Below, in pieces: positions 25,385 through 36,299 of a DNA stretch of 64,000 bases; position 1 is the stretch's first letter, and every line of letters starts with the position of its first letter. Source of the DNA: Syngnathus acus (taxonomy: Eukaryota > Chordata > Actinopteri > Syngnathiformes > Syngnathidae); the NCBI RefSeq assembly GCF_901709675.1, contig NC_051098.1:4724000-4787999 (forward strand). Reading direction: 5' to 3'. The notes beneath the pieces were generated by a model, which saw only the letters and a program-made list of their open reading frames with translations, was not told the origin of the DNA and did not search any database. The translations under genes and the position numbers were made by a program.

Positions 25385-25662
25385 ATCTAATCTGTGTGGT
25401 ACCATTTTTATCTTAATTCCTTTTTCATTACAGGAGCTCCTGACTGAACAAATTCAGATACTCCAGGGAAAGATTTCATACTTGGAAGAAGAAATTAGAG
25501 CAGCCACAAAGCAAGATCTAGGCGAAAACATGGGGCCAGTTATTGAGGTAAAGTATTACGAAATTAATGTTTTGTGTTTTTGTTTCTTTTGTAAAATTAT
25601 TTGCTTGAATCTTTTTAAAATGTCAGAGGGATGAGCTGAATTGTGAAATTGTCCGCTTAAAG

Positions 25663-26203
25663 CAGGGGTGGGCAATTAATTTTTACAAGTGGCCACATAA
25701 AAAAAAACCTGAGTTGTCAGAGGGCCACACCAATGACAACTTAAACCTGCTCAATTTTCTTCTATTGTAAAATGCATTCAATTATTTTTTTTAAATAGCT
25801 TGTGCTGGCAATTAAAAAATACTATTATTCTGTTTATATTAAGCTATGTGAAATTGTGGTGTATATAGGTAAAAACAAATCATTCATCAGTAAAGTTTAT
25901 TTTGATCTTCATTTACTTTTCCTCAAACTGTGAATTACAACACATTTCTAGAAACACACTAATACGACAAAAACGGTTTTAATGTTTTCCATCTGATTTG
26001 ACCAATTCAGTGAGAATGATGCAGTCTGTTGGTCTTGCAGTTTTGCTAACAATGCATCAGCCTCTGTTGCGTTTTTTTTCCCTTTTATTTCTGTCTCCAG
26101 GTCCACTTATGCAGTCAGCCCTGTAACCGGAAGTGTCCGCGTTAAAAACGTTCCCGTTCCCTCAACAGTTCCCAGTTGACTAACAATGGATCATATTGTT
26201 ACA
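25663..26203. mobile_element. hAT-like MITE left end plus unknown DNA filling the exon 13 deletion
   Basis: Foreign sequence begins CAGGGGTGGGCAATTAA exactly where exon 13 homology stops (after 'cgcttaaag', 25,662) and ends where homology resumes ('cagaaagctctggag', 26,204). The start is a typical hAT MITE terminus; no matching right terminus is present. The frame opened at ATG 26,186 runs into numa1 sequence but has an in-frame TGA just upstream. Confidence 0.75.
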
Positions 26204-29200
26204 CAGAAAGCTCTGGAGAAAGAAGTGGCGATGCTGATATTGGAGAAGGAGAGACTCGTTCAGACCATGCAGGCCACAGAAAGAGAGAACTTGGCCTCAC
26301 TTAAAATGGAGCAAGCGCTCAAGGAAGAGCTTGAATCGTTGAAGCTGGAAAAAGCTCTGCTCCTAAAAGAATTGGAAAAAAAACAGGAGACCAAGTGGAT
26401 CAAGAAGGATTTGCAGGAGCAACTTGTGGCGAAAACAGAGGCTGTGGAACGCTACAAAGCTCAGGTAGGTGTGAACTCGGGTCGACGTGCATTCATCGGT
26501 ACTTTCTGTTCGGCGACTATAATGCAAACATCAAATGTCGTAGATGGAAAGGCTGTGAGTCATTACAATGACAAGAAACAGCTTCTCCAGGAGAGCCAAG
26601 AGGAAGTGGCCAAGCTGAAGCACACCCTGGAAGTAAAAGAGCGGGAAGTGAACGCCAGTGGTACGGAGCTCAAATTGCTCCAGCTGCAATTGGAAAAGGC
26701 TCAAAGCAAGGAAAAGGACATGCTGAGCAAGCTGGCCCGTTTGGAGGCACAGGTTGGTTTTGATATTTAAGAGAGAAAATGGCAGTTTGAATCACAATTG
26801 CAATCTTGCGAAGGAAATAAAAACTCACTTTTAGATTATTTTCCCCAAATGGTAGTGCAAATGCAGAGTGTCCTCATTAAGGTTTTGTGGGATGCTGCAG
26901 GGACTGTCTGATTTCTCATTTTCACATGGACCTACTTCAGGATTGATGTCGGTGCCATTGCGCCGTTTGATAACTTCTAAAACCGGTTTGGCTTCATTAC
27001 ACTATTATAATGGCCGTGTCTCTGTTACAAAGCTGTGTGTGACCAGAGTGCATTTAGTTGTGTCAGTGACCTCTCTGATCTCTGAAATGAGTGCCTTTGC
27101 TGTAAACAAAATAAAGCCTGTTTCAAGTTCTCCTTTTCTCACTTGTGCTTGTGCTAAGGCGGCCTTTTCTGACTTCAACCTGCATGCACACAATCAAATC
27201 CACGACCGTCAAGGAGAAACATCGGAGATGTGTTACCTGGAACTTCCGGACTTGCACGCAAATGTTCACAAAGTGGAGCCAGAGAGAATGATGAGCTCAG
27301 ACAGTCTCGACCAAAGCTCCCTCGAAGACTCGCTGAACAGCACAAGGTTCAATTTTTGCTATGTATAAAGTGAACTAAAATTCATCAAAGGGAAAAACTT
27401 GACATAATCATCTGTCACTGCAATTATGTGAAGCTAAATTTAATTGGTGTGACTTGTCCTTCAATTTGACAGGAAGCTTTCGGCGCCTGGTGAATCGAGC
27501 ACGCCACTTGTCCGTAGTTCTGAAAGACTGGCGGCCAAACGTCGTGGTCTGAAGGCAGAGTCACTGGAAACTCTTTATTTTACACCAATAAAGACAAGAC
27601 ACATCCACAGGTACTAAATGGCAGCCAATACAGAATTTCAGTTTTACCTCTATGTGCTACTTGCTTGCTGATGATGTAAACAAACACAGACCACTCTATC
27701 GATATTCCCTTCTAGAGCAACTGCGGAAATCAAAACAAGAAAGGATCTCCCCTGCTTAAATCCATCGTCTGTGAAAAGACAGCGGACGACACGGGTTATA
27801 AACGTAACCATGACAAAGGTAAGTGAAACTTGTTGACATGATTCTGAACTTTGTTTATATTTGACCCCTGAAGAACTTTGTTTATATTTCTTCAACCGCA
27901 TGTTACTCCTATCAAGGGTGTGAAAACGTTCTTCTTGAAGCATTGTACGGTAAACTCCTCTGCAGAAAACTCCAGGTGGCGTTGAACATGATGAGACGTT
28001 CTACAGCCTGGCTTCAGCTCAATCGCAGCCCAACCTCTCCGGTGCCCGTGGCGCACGCCCTGCGTTCATGGAGCTCTCCGACACGCCGGCGAAAATGACC
28101 GGAGCTGTCAGCGACCAGCTCAGCGGTCTTCCTGGTTCTCGGCGGAGCACGATCCATTCGCAGAGTAAGTTTGAACCGAGCAGCGCCACAGCAGACATTT
28201 ACCCAAAAAATAATTGAAGTCCTTCCAATGTGTTCAGCCACAAGTATGTTTTGCGTCGGGGCAGTGAACGAGCCAGAAGGTGCGCCTGATGATTGGATGA
28301 GGATTGCTGAGCTCCAGGCCAGGAACAAAGCCTGCCTTCCTCATCTCAAGAGCAGCTATCCTGTCGAGTTTGAGGTTGGGAGATTCTCAACTCTTGTAAC
28401 ACTAGGAGTTGTTATGGTTATGTTATTTGAGAGAGAAATGTTCTACCAAAAATTTGAATTGCCAGTTTATTGTTTTTACCTCTTTATTACTTTTATCAGT
28501 TCAACATCTTTTCTGATTACTGTGAGGATTTTCTTTTATTAAGACAATTTGGACTCTGGAAACCAGTTTACATAAAGAATAATAAATTTTAAACAACCCA
28601 AGTTGCAATGCCAGTTTGTTACCGATTGGAACCCTTCTCTGGCTATAGACTGGCTTCAAGACCGCGCTAACGTTCACCGACGAAGATGTCCGGACTGGTG
28701 ACCCAACGGAGACCATTCGTCGAGCATCCGTCATGCCGGGCCACCTGCAAGAATCCGTCGCTTCACATCGCCTCTCCCTTGTGGCGCCACACTCGAGTAG
28801 CACATCCAGCGTCCGCTCTCACCGTCTGGCCAGGATGGCGGGCTACCCACCATCTAAATCGGTCAGCTCGTCTCAGCTGAGATGCTCAAAGAGGTCTGCG
28901 TCCACGTTGTCTGCTACTCAGACTTCACCCGAGGTTGGTCTGTTTGTCATATTGGCAAATCAAAGATTGTTTGGATTTAAGATGCTTTTATTTTTTCCTT
29001 TTCAACCATAATCTATTATTTTATTTCCTAAAACTTTTATTTGCCAGGACAATTGCAAAAAGGAATTATTTTTTAAGACTATTTTTTTCCCTTTTCCTTT
29101 TTAACCATAATACATTATTTTACTTTCTGAAACATTTATTTGCCAGAAGAAAATGAAAGCCACCTGCTTCCCCCGTCCCCACACTCCTAAAAAGAAGAAC

Positions 29201-29959
29201 ATGAACAGCGGATCCACCAACTCAAACCTTCACCCCGCCCTTAGCCCGGTGAGTTTGAAAAACTCCTTATGTCATAAGAAATTAATCCTTAGTGAAACAA
29301 CAATTTCGGTGAATTTCACCAGCAGAAATTACTCGTACGAATTTACTCACTTTCTTTGTGAAACAAATTTCAAAATGTGACAAAGGTTTCAAACAGGAAA
29401 CGGTCAGTTAATCAGACTTCTCCTTTTATCTTCTCAGGTTGACCGCAGGCAGTCCATGATGTTCACCATCGACAACACCCCTAAGAACAGCACCAACTAC
29501 TTCAAAAGAGGCCTGAATAAACTCCGTAGCTCCACCTGCAAGTCACCAGGCAAAACCTCCAAGAAATCTCCTGCGAAGACCACGCACAAAGATAATAAAC
29601 CGGTCCCCACTTCTCGTGCTGTGGCGGGTCGAGCGGGCCGAGAGCGAAGCTTCAAGTCACCCCAAGTGGTCTACAAAGAGAACAAGACGTCTCGAACTTT
29701 TGACAAGTCTCCACGGTTAACGGAAAGCGCTCGTAAGGTAAGAACATGCTCTTTGAGGTAGAGATGGATAAGGAATTCCTACCTACTCAGTGATTTTTAT
29801 CTGGCACCATTTAAATTCAAATCCTGGAAGTGTTTTTGGTGTTCATGGTGAATCCTAATCCTTTTTTTTCAGGAATGAGTCCGTCCATTACAAAAATCTT
29901 CCTGGAAGAATGACAAGGTCTATGATCAATGAAAATGATTTGCCTGCTGCTTTGTATGT

Positions 29960-30090
29960 CTTCTGTGAGTTTTTAGCTTGTATTTTTTTTATCTTTTATT
30001 CTATTTATTTTTTTATCTCGTGCGCTGATCGGTTGGCACTTTTTAAATTTCGTTGTACATGTGTGACAAATAAAGATCTATTCTATTTTA
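29960..30090 (+). mobile_element. Short LINE 3' tail inserted in numa1 copy 2
   Basis: About 130 bp present only in the second copy ends 'gtgacaaataaagatctattctatttta', a tail of the Rex/L2 type. A similar tail in reverse lies at about 42,583-42,628. Confidence 0.55.
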
Positions 30091-30226
30091 GTTTCCTGTA
30101 CTTGTTGTGGCATCTGGTGGTTGGTTCACAATAACAAACTGGTGATCAAGTTACTGCGTGTAAGTGGTTCTTACATGATAGTGCTATTTAAATTTTGTGC
30201 ACCTGTTTTTTTATGCATTCTAATTA

Positions 30227-31119
30227 CCGTTTTTTTCCGTGTAATACGCAAAATTTAACTAATTTATTGTCCTAAAATCTGGGGTGCGCATTATACATGG
30301 GTACAATCTTTTTTTAAATTTTTTTTTTTAATTTAATTTTTTTTTGTTTTTTTAAAGAAAATCATGGTACTGGTATGAGTATTGATTTATGTATTGTTCT
30401 CTTGTCATGTTGTGAAAGAATGTGGGTTGAATAAATACCGAAAGAACAATAGTGTTTGTACTGTGCTCTGGTCATTTCGTCAAAGAAGGGATAATAGTCC
30501 TCTTCTCTTCTTGACTGACAATGAATGTGATAGTTTAATACAATCAGCAAATAACAAAATGCGTATTACAGGTAATATTTTATTTCACAACACTTTGCCT
30601 TGTTCCTTTCGTCTCTGCTGTTCACTTCAAACACGCTCCATACGAACGCAATGCTCTCGTATCAGACGCTTGCTCGATCACCTGCTCGTTTGCTGTCACA
30701 ATGTACCCTACACAAATCCGAAACATTTGTTGCGGCTCCGAGTCACGACGAGGGGCAAGTTTTGGTTTCCAAGGGTGTTATTATTACTCTTCAACGTCTC
30801 TCCCATACAGAGCCGCCTTTTTCACATGTCCGCACGTCACTTTCCTCTTTTCATCTGATCGCGGTGGTGCCTTTACGGGCAGTCGGAGAAATCAACGCCA
30901 ACAAAAAAAATACATCCAGCCTAGTTAAGACCCTACCAAAGACTATAAAAATGGGACCCCTTGCCTCCCTGCGTGTGTGACGATCATTGGACTTAAAAAA
31001 AAAAAAAAGAAAATTGGGTGCGTATTATACATGGGTACAGGCTTTTTTTCCAGCATCAACATGCCATTGTTAGGGTGCATATTATACATGGGGGCGTATT
31101 ATACACTGAAAAAAAACGG
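30227..31119. mobile_element. TA-flanked inverted-repeat element (MITE) in numa1 copy 2
   Basis: The 893-bp element has ends CCGTTTTTTTCC and AAAAAAAACGG, flanked by TA at 30,225-30,226 and 31,120-31,121. Subterminal 'gggtgcgtattatacatggg' repeats occur near both ends. It contains a piece of a tRNA-SINE body at about 30,925-30,975. It is absent from the intact copy. Confidence 0.8.
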
Positions 31120-31365
31120 TATTTTTTTTATTCTGCAGGTGCAGAGGTTGTTGAATTGATGAAAAACTTCAGTTCAGTTGAATTTTTTATTCTATGCACT
31201 TTTCATTTTGTATTGTCTTATTAGTTGTACAATAAAATTGTCTATGTAAAGGTTTTAAACATTACAAATGCATCCGTTGATTACATTTTCAGTGAGTCCA
31301 ATCTTTTATTCAGTCAAGGCACATTAAGTTTGACAAAGTCTCTGGCTCATCTTATCTCATGTGTG

Positions 31366-32468
31366 CATCATCCAGGCGGTTCAAGTGTCATGGCAGCAGC
31401 ATGGACTGTGAATGCTTCTATGCTAATTTGTCGTTTAACTTCATTCCAAACCTTCTCTTGGTTCGCTGAGCGCTCAATGTCCAACAATGCGTCGTAGATA
31501 ACGGGGAAAGACAGTCCTTCATATTTATTATGGCTGCTTGGAGCAAATACCACATGGCTGGAAAACAGGGTTAGTGAACATAAAAATACAGAATGTCTTA
31601 GAAAATAATGAGAATGGGCGTGAAGGGCAGGCAGTTCAGTTGGTTTGTAATACCTGCCGAATGGTCTTCCAGGTAAACCCATAAAGGCTCTCTCCAGATA
31701 CAGAGCTGATGGTTCATTCTACGTATCTGCAAAGGACTGATCAAAGCATACATCTGAGTGTAAATGAAAATTCTATCTCTTACTCTGCTATGTTTGCGTG
31801 TTGTAGAGGCTCGTGGAACTCCCTTGCTGCAATGGTAACATTTTCAACCGCTGAAAACAAGGCGTCTGGGGGAAAATAAGGAAAACAACCTAGTCATAAA
31901 ATATGATTTTAACTGACTTGTGGCTTACCAAAAGACACCTCGTATGTCTGCATCTCCTTGAGGTGTGTTTGTGCGATCTCCGCAATGCTGTGTGCGTACT
32001 TGTTGAGGGAGATGGCATACTGGTTGGCATCCAAGGGATGATTTGGGAATCCGCCAGGAGGAAGACGAGCCCGCCTCTCACTTGAGCACAGCCCGAAGCC
32101 TCGTGAAGGAAGGGTCATAAAACTTCTCCACAAATTCGAATGTTTCATAAACCGTGTGATAGACGGGATAATTGTGAAATGTATCAAAGAGGTCAAAGCG
32201 CGTACACGCTACTCTCTTCTTCTGCAATTTCGAGTAGTGATTCAATATCCGTCTACATATACAAAAATGTCCCGTTTTGTCCATAAAACGTCTAAATAGC
32301 ACGCGCAATAAAAGTTCTAAATTGCTCTCGCGCAGCGTGTGCACTTTTTTTTTTTTTTAATCTGGGTTCGCGACTTCGCGTGACTCACCTACGATAAAAC
32401 CCAAACAAAACAAAGCTGCCACGGCCGAATCCCCAGATATAGCGAATGGATCTACTACGTTTCGTCAT
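31366..32468 (-). pseudogene. naalad2: naalad2 second copy, truncated pseudogene
   Basis: It retains the last four exons (stop end at about 31,379; [18 protein letters not shown]-like; the YPVYHTVYE exon up to 32,165) and exon 1 with its ATG (32,466-32,468). Everything between is missing: homology jumps from the equivalent of 12,856 to that of 17,299. The retained exons carry frameshifts: one base lost in 'cttgagcacagccc', one in 'ggcatccaaggg', and two in exon 1. All zinc ligands but one lie in the lost part, so no peptidase can be made. Confidence 0.9.
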
Positions 32469-32513
32469 GTTGTCCCACGCTGCACCGTGCACAAGATTCC
32501 GACAATCCAGACA

Positions 32514-32655
32514 AGTGCGGGTGCAGCTGTCTATGTGTCAAGGTGAAGTTGTCAGGCTGACAGAAAGCCAAGCGTCTCCAAGATGAGTGCAGAACCAAAG
32601 AGGACGACCTTAAACTCTGAACTCAGTCAAGCCACTGCACCAAAAGGTAGGAGTG
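32514..32655 (+). pseudogene. numa1: Third copy of numa1 exon 11, isolated fragment
   Basis: This 142-bp stretch matches numa1 exon 11 (3,156-3,294), including 'gttgtcaggctgacagaaag', the donor AAAAG|GTAGGAG and a few intron bases. It differs from both other copies but is closer to the intact one (for example 'gaaccaaagaggac', 'agccactgcac'). It has an internal deletion that shifts frame. It is joined to DNA from upstream of naalad2 exon 1 through shared 'agtgc'. Confidence 0.88.
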
Positions 32656-33180
32656 TCACGTCACACGCCGCCGAAAGCGCCGCCTGGGTGACGGCCGCTG
32701 GATCCACGCCGCCGGAACTGGTGGCGGCCGCAGCATCCGCGCCGTCGGGACTAGGTCGGGGGGCGGCCGTACGTCTTGCGCCACTGAAAGCAGAGTGGGT
32801 GACAGCCGCTGGATCCACGCCGCTGGAACTGGTGGCGGCCGCATCATCTGCGCCATCGGAACTGGGTCAGGGTGGCGGCGGCCGCACGTCACACGCCGCC
32901 GAAGGCCAACTGGGTGACGGCCGCTGGATCCACGCCGCCTGAACTGGTGGCGGACGCAGCATCCGCGCCGTCGGGACTGGGTCGGGGGGCGGCCGTGCGT
33001 CATGCGCTGCTGAAGGCCAACTGGGTGACGGTCGCTGGATCCACGCCGCCTGAACTGGTGGCGGCCGCAGCATCCGCGCCGTCGGGACTGGGTCGGGGGG
33101 CGGCCGTGCGTCTTGCGCCGCTCGAGCCCAGCTCTGTGGCGACCATGCAGCAGTTGCGGGAGCGGACAACGGTTGGTCCA
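32656..33180 (-). repeat. GC-rich minisatellite, about four 111-bp units in a gag-like frame
   Basis: Units of about 111-114 bp repeat 'gtgacggccgctggatccac' and 'ctggtggcggccgcag' roughly from 32,688. Most unit lengths are multiples of three, so long frames stay open on both strands. On the - strand the frame begins next to the LTR at 33,212 (MIRPLQRP), which suggests the 5' part of a retroelement gag. This is far richer in GC than its surroundings. Confidence 0.65.
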
Positions 33181-33211
33181 AGCGCTGGTCGCTGTAGTGG
33201 TCGGATCATTC

Positions 33212-33625
33212 TGTCATGATTCGGAGTGGAAATGGAGCAGGGCGACCTAGTGCAGCTTGGACCAGGGTTTATTGGAGAGCTCAAAAGGCAAACTGACACG
33301 ATTTAAAGAAACAATAACTTGAGAGACTGACCGGGACGTGAAACAAGAAGACAGCAACAGGAACCAAAAAGACATCGTGAAACTAACACACAACTCATAC
33401 AAACGCACACGCACTGATCCGACTAGGAGTGACACACAGACAGGACTTAAATACAAGGACAGGTAACAAGAGGCAGGTGAGAATGATCACACTAATCAGG
33501 GCACACAGGAGGGGAGGGGCGAGCACACAGACACACTGACAGAAACCACGGACACGTGCACACAGGAGGGGAGGGGCGAGCACACAGACAGAAACCACGG
33601 ACATGATCGGGGACGAGTCGTGACA
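33212..33625 (-). mobile_element. LTR of a retroelement (single LTR plus gag-like fragment)
   Basis: On the - strand the 414-bp segment starts TGTCACGACTCG and ends ATTCATGACA-like (TG...CA). It contains TATTTAAG (about 33,445) followed by AATAAA (about 33,266), the order expected for U3 and R. A block of about 57 bp is tandemly doubled in the U3-like part (33,495-33,605). No second LTR, protease or polymerase was seen. Confidence 0.6.
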
Positions 33626-33663
33626 ATGGGCCAATACAATTATTTTCTTTATGAGATGAAAAT

Positions 33664-34023
33664 GTGGTCAACAGTGAAATTCTTGAAATGTTGTCAAAAG
33701 ACGTGATCTCAACAAGTTGGGTTAAAGTTGATGGTGTTGAGTACAAAGGTGGACTTGTTTGCAGTTTAATGGAAGAAGACATGCCAGTCTATTGTCAGAT
33801 AGATGATGTACTTCTGGTTGAAAATGACATTTTTTTTATTGACACACAAGCTATTTACAGAGAACTTTGATGAACACCACCATGCCTTCAAAGTATTACC
33901 AACTGAAGAAAGGTGTGTCATAAAAATAACTGAACTTAAATGTCACAAACCATTTGATATTCAAAGCTCATATGGGGCTGCAGATGAAAGTTTGTACATT
34001 ATACCTTCGTTTATTATGTTTTA
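33664..34023 (+). pseudogene. Unknown protein-coding remnant, one frameshift
   Basis: Two overlapping frames make one protein-like stretch. The first (33,664-33,870) includes MLSKDVISTSWVKVDGVEYK and CQIDDVLL; the second continues with DEHHHAFKVLPTEE, ITELKCHKPFDIQSSYG and ends FIMF-stop. The switch is near 33,865. The composition is protein-like, not repeat-like, but I cannot name the family. It is probably the 3' end of a dispersed fish gene family or a retrocopy. Confidence 0.45.
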
Positions 34024-34134
34024 ATTGACTGCATGGGAAAAAATCGTGAAAATAAATGCTGTTTTTGAAGATGTATTTTTCTTAGAATTAATTATTGTCA
34101 TTTTAATTGTATTATGAAGTTATTTTTTAAAACT

Positions 34135-34470
34135 ATGTAGTGTTAATTTAACCCAGTTCAGGGAGTTGAAAGGTAACTCTGACATAGTGTTGATGTAAAT
34201 GCTCAGTGTTAATTAACCCAGGTCATGGAGTTAAAAAGTAACTCTGACATAGTGCTAAACTGCTAATGTAAATCGCTCAGTGGTCATGGAGTTAAAAAAG
34301 TAACTCTGACATAGTGTTAATGTAAATCACTGTGTTCATTTAACCTAGTTCATGGAGTTAAATGTAACTCTTGGTACAGTGTTAAATAACGATTTTTGAA
34401 ATGTTAATTTAACTCTGTAGAGTGTGGAGCTATATAAACCTCAAAAAGTGTTAAAATTGACTCTGTGGGA
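34135..34470. repeat. Minisatellite of about 55-70 bp units ('ggagttaaa...taactctgacatagtgt')
   Basis: Four to five irregular copies of 'catggagttaaa' plus 'gtaactctgacatagtg' follow the unknown remnant. No coding function was seen. Confidence 0.8.
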
Positions 34471-34660
34471 GTTGATTCAACACTCCAGTTTTTGCTGTGC
34501 ACTCATAGAGACTCAGAGACGTCACTGTGCAATAACATCCTGCTCTCACCACTTAATGTTACCTGAATGTCGTCAGTCACTTAAATGTTGCACACACTTG
34601 GTCAATAAAGCTGATTCTGATTAGAGTGGATTTTTCAATTATTTCTATGAATAAAATATA

Positions 34661-36275
34661 CAGTGCCTTGCGAAAGTATTCGGCCCCCTTGAACCTTTCA
34701 ACATTTCGCCACATTTCAGGCTTCAAACAAAGATATAAAAGTTTAATTTTTGTCAAGAATCAACAAGTGGGACACAATCGTGAAGTGGAACGAAATTTAT
34801 TGATAGTTAAACTTTTTTAACAAATAAAAAACTGAAAAGTGGGGCGTGCAATATTATTCGGCCCCCCTTGCGCTAATACTTTGTAGCGCCACCTTTTGCT
34901 GCAATTACAGCTGCAAGTCGCTTGGGGTATGTCCTCTATCAGTTTTTGCACATCGAGAGACTGGAATTCTTGCCCATTCTTCCTTGCAAAACAGCTCGAG
35001 CTCAGTGAGGTTGGATGGAGAGCGTTTGTGAACAGCAGTTTTCAGCTCTTTCCACAGATTCTCGATTGGATTCAGGTCTGGACTTTGACTTAGCCATTCT
35101 AACACCTGGATACGTCTATTTGTGAACCATTCCATTGTAGACTTGGCTTTATGTTTTGGATCATTGTCCTGTTGGAAGATAAATCTCCGTCCCAGTCTCA
35201 GGTCTTCTTGCAGACTCCAACAGGTTTTCTTTCCAGAATGGTCCTGTATTTGGCTCCATCCATCTTCCCATCAATTTTAGCCATCTTCCCTGTCCCTGCT
35301 GAAGAAAAGCAGGCCTAAACCATGATGCTGCCACCACCATGTTTGACAGTGGGGATGGTGTGTTCAGGGTGATGAGCTATGTTGCTTTTACGCCAAACAT
35401 ATCGTTTTGCATTGTGGCCAAAAAGTTCGATTTTGGTTTCATCTGACCAGAGCACCTTCTTCCACGTTTGGTGTGTCTCCCAGGTGGCTTGTGGCAAACT
35501 TTAAACGAGACTTTTTATGGATATCTTTGAGAAATGGCTTTCTTCTTGCCACTCTTCCATAAAGGCCAGATTTGTGCAGTGCACGACTGATTGTTGTCCT
35601 ATGGACAGACTCTCCCACCTCTGCTGTAGTTATCTGCAGTTCATCCAGAGTGATCATGGGCCTCTTGGCTGCATCTCCTTGTTTGAGATGAAAGTTTGGA
35701 GGGCACGGCGGGTCCTTGGTAGATTGCAGTGGTCTGATACTCCTTCCATTTCAATATAATTGCTTGCCACAGTGCTCCTTGAGATGTTTAAAGCTTGGGA
35801 AATCTTTTTTGTATCCAAGTCCGGCTTTAAACTTCTCCACAACGGTATCTCGGACCTGCCTGGTGGGGTTCCTTTGTCTTCATGGTTCTCTCTGCGCTTT
35901 TAAACAGAACCCTGAGACTATCAAAGAGCAGGTGCATTCATACGGAGACTTGATTACACACAGGTGCATTCTATTTATCATCATCAGTCATTTAGGACAA
36001 CATTGGATCATTCAAAGATCCTCACTGAAACTTCTGGAGTGAGTTTGCTGCACTGAAAGTAAAGGGGCCGAATAATATTGCCACGCCCCACTTTTCAGTT
36101 TTTTATTTGTTAAAAAGTTTAAATTATCCAACAATTTCGTTCCACTTCACGATTGTGTCCCACTTGTTGTTGATTCTTGACAAAAAATTAAAATTTTATA
36201 TCTTTATGTTTGAAGCCTGAAATGTGGCGAAATGTTGAAAGGTTCGAGGGGGCCGAATACTTTCGCAAGGCACTG
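34661..36275 (-). mobile_element. Tc1-like transposon with intact terminal repeats
   Basis: The 1,615-bp element is flanked by TA and has inverted repeats of about 210 bp (34,661-34,868 and 36,063-36,275) that start CAGTGCCTTGCGAAAGTATT. This is the long IR layout of many fish Tc1 elements. The transposase lies between them on the - strand. Confidence 0.95.
34905..35886 (-). pseudogene. Tc1-family transposase, inactivated
   Basis: Reading from ATG at about 35,884, fragments include the helix-turn-helix area (KKISQALNISRSTVASNYIE), TAEVGESVHRTTISRALHKS, the DDE part [13 protein letters not shown], and [15 protein letters not shown] near the C terminus. A TAG replaces the codon after IMV (about 35,312-35,315), and several frame changes occur between the fragments. 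Catalytic residues are partly visible but the protein is broken. Confidence 0.9.
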
Positions 36276-36299
36276 TATATATATATATTACTTCAAAGT

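Larger units (their letters stand above)
20937..29878 (+). pseudogene. numa1: numa1 second copy, disabled
   Basis: Exons equivalent to most of numa1 exons 1-23 are found in order, starting with the same ATG context at 20,937 and ending at TGA 29,876-29,878. Disabling changes: (a) exon 7 has lost two single bases relative to the intact copy (near 22,785-22,797), shifting frame, and exon 8 then meets TAG; (b) exon 13 lacks the equivalent of 3778-6765 (2,988 bp) and carries 541 bp of foreign DNA instead (25,663-26,203); (c) exon 14 has lost one A near its start (about 26,546), producing TGA within five codons. Smaller differences include a 9-nt in-frame loss in exon 20. Substitutions in exon 22 are mostly amino-acid changing (about 17 of 22 by my count). 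I judge it an unprocessed pseudogene. Assembly indel error could explain single-base losses but not the exon 13 deletion. Confidence 0.9.

Noticed and set aside
26186-26770. 194-codon frame as a new short coiled-coil gene
   Set aside because: It is the 3' end of numa1 exon 13 plus a read-through intron and a frameshifted exon 14, with an in-frame stop just before its ATG.
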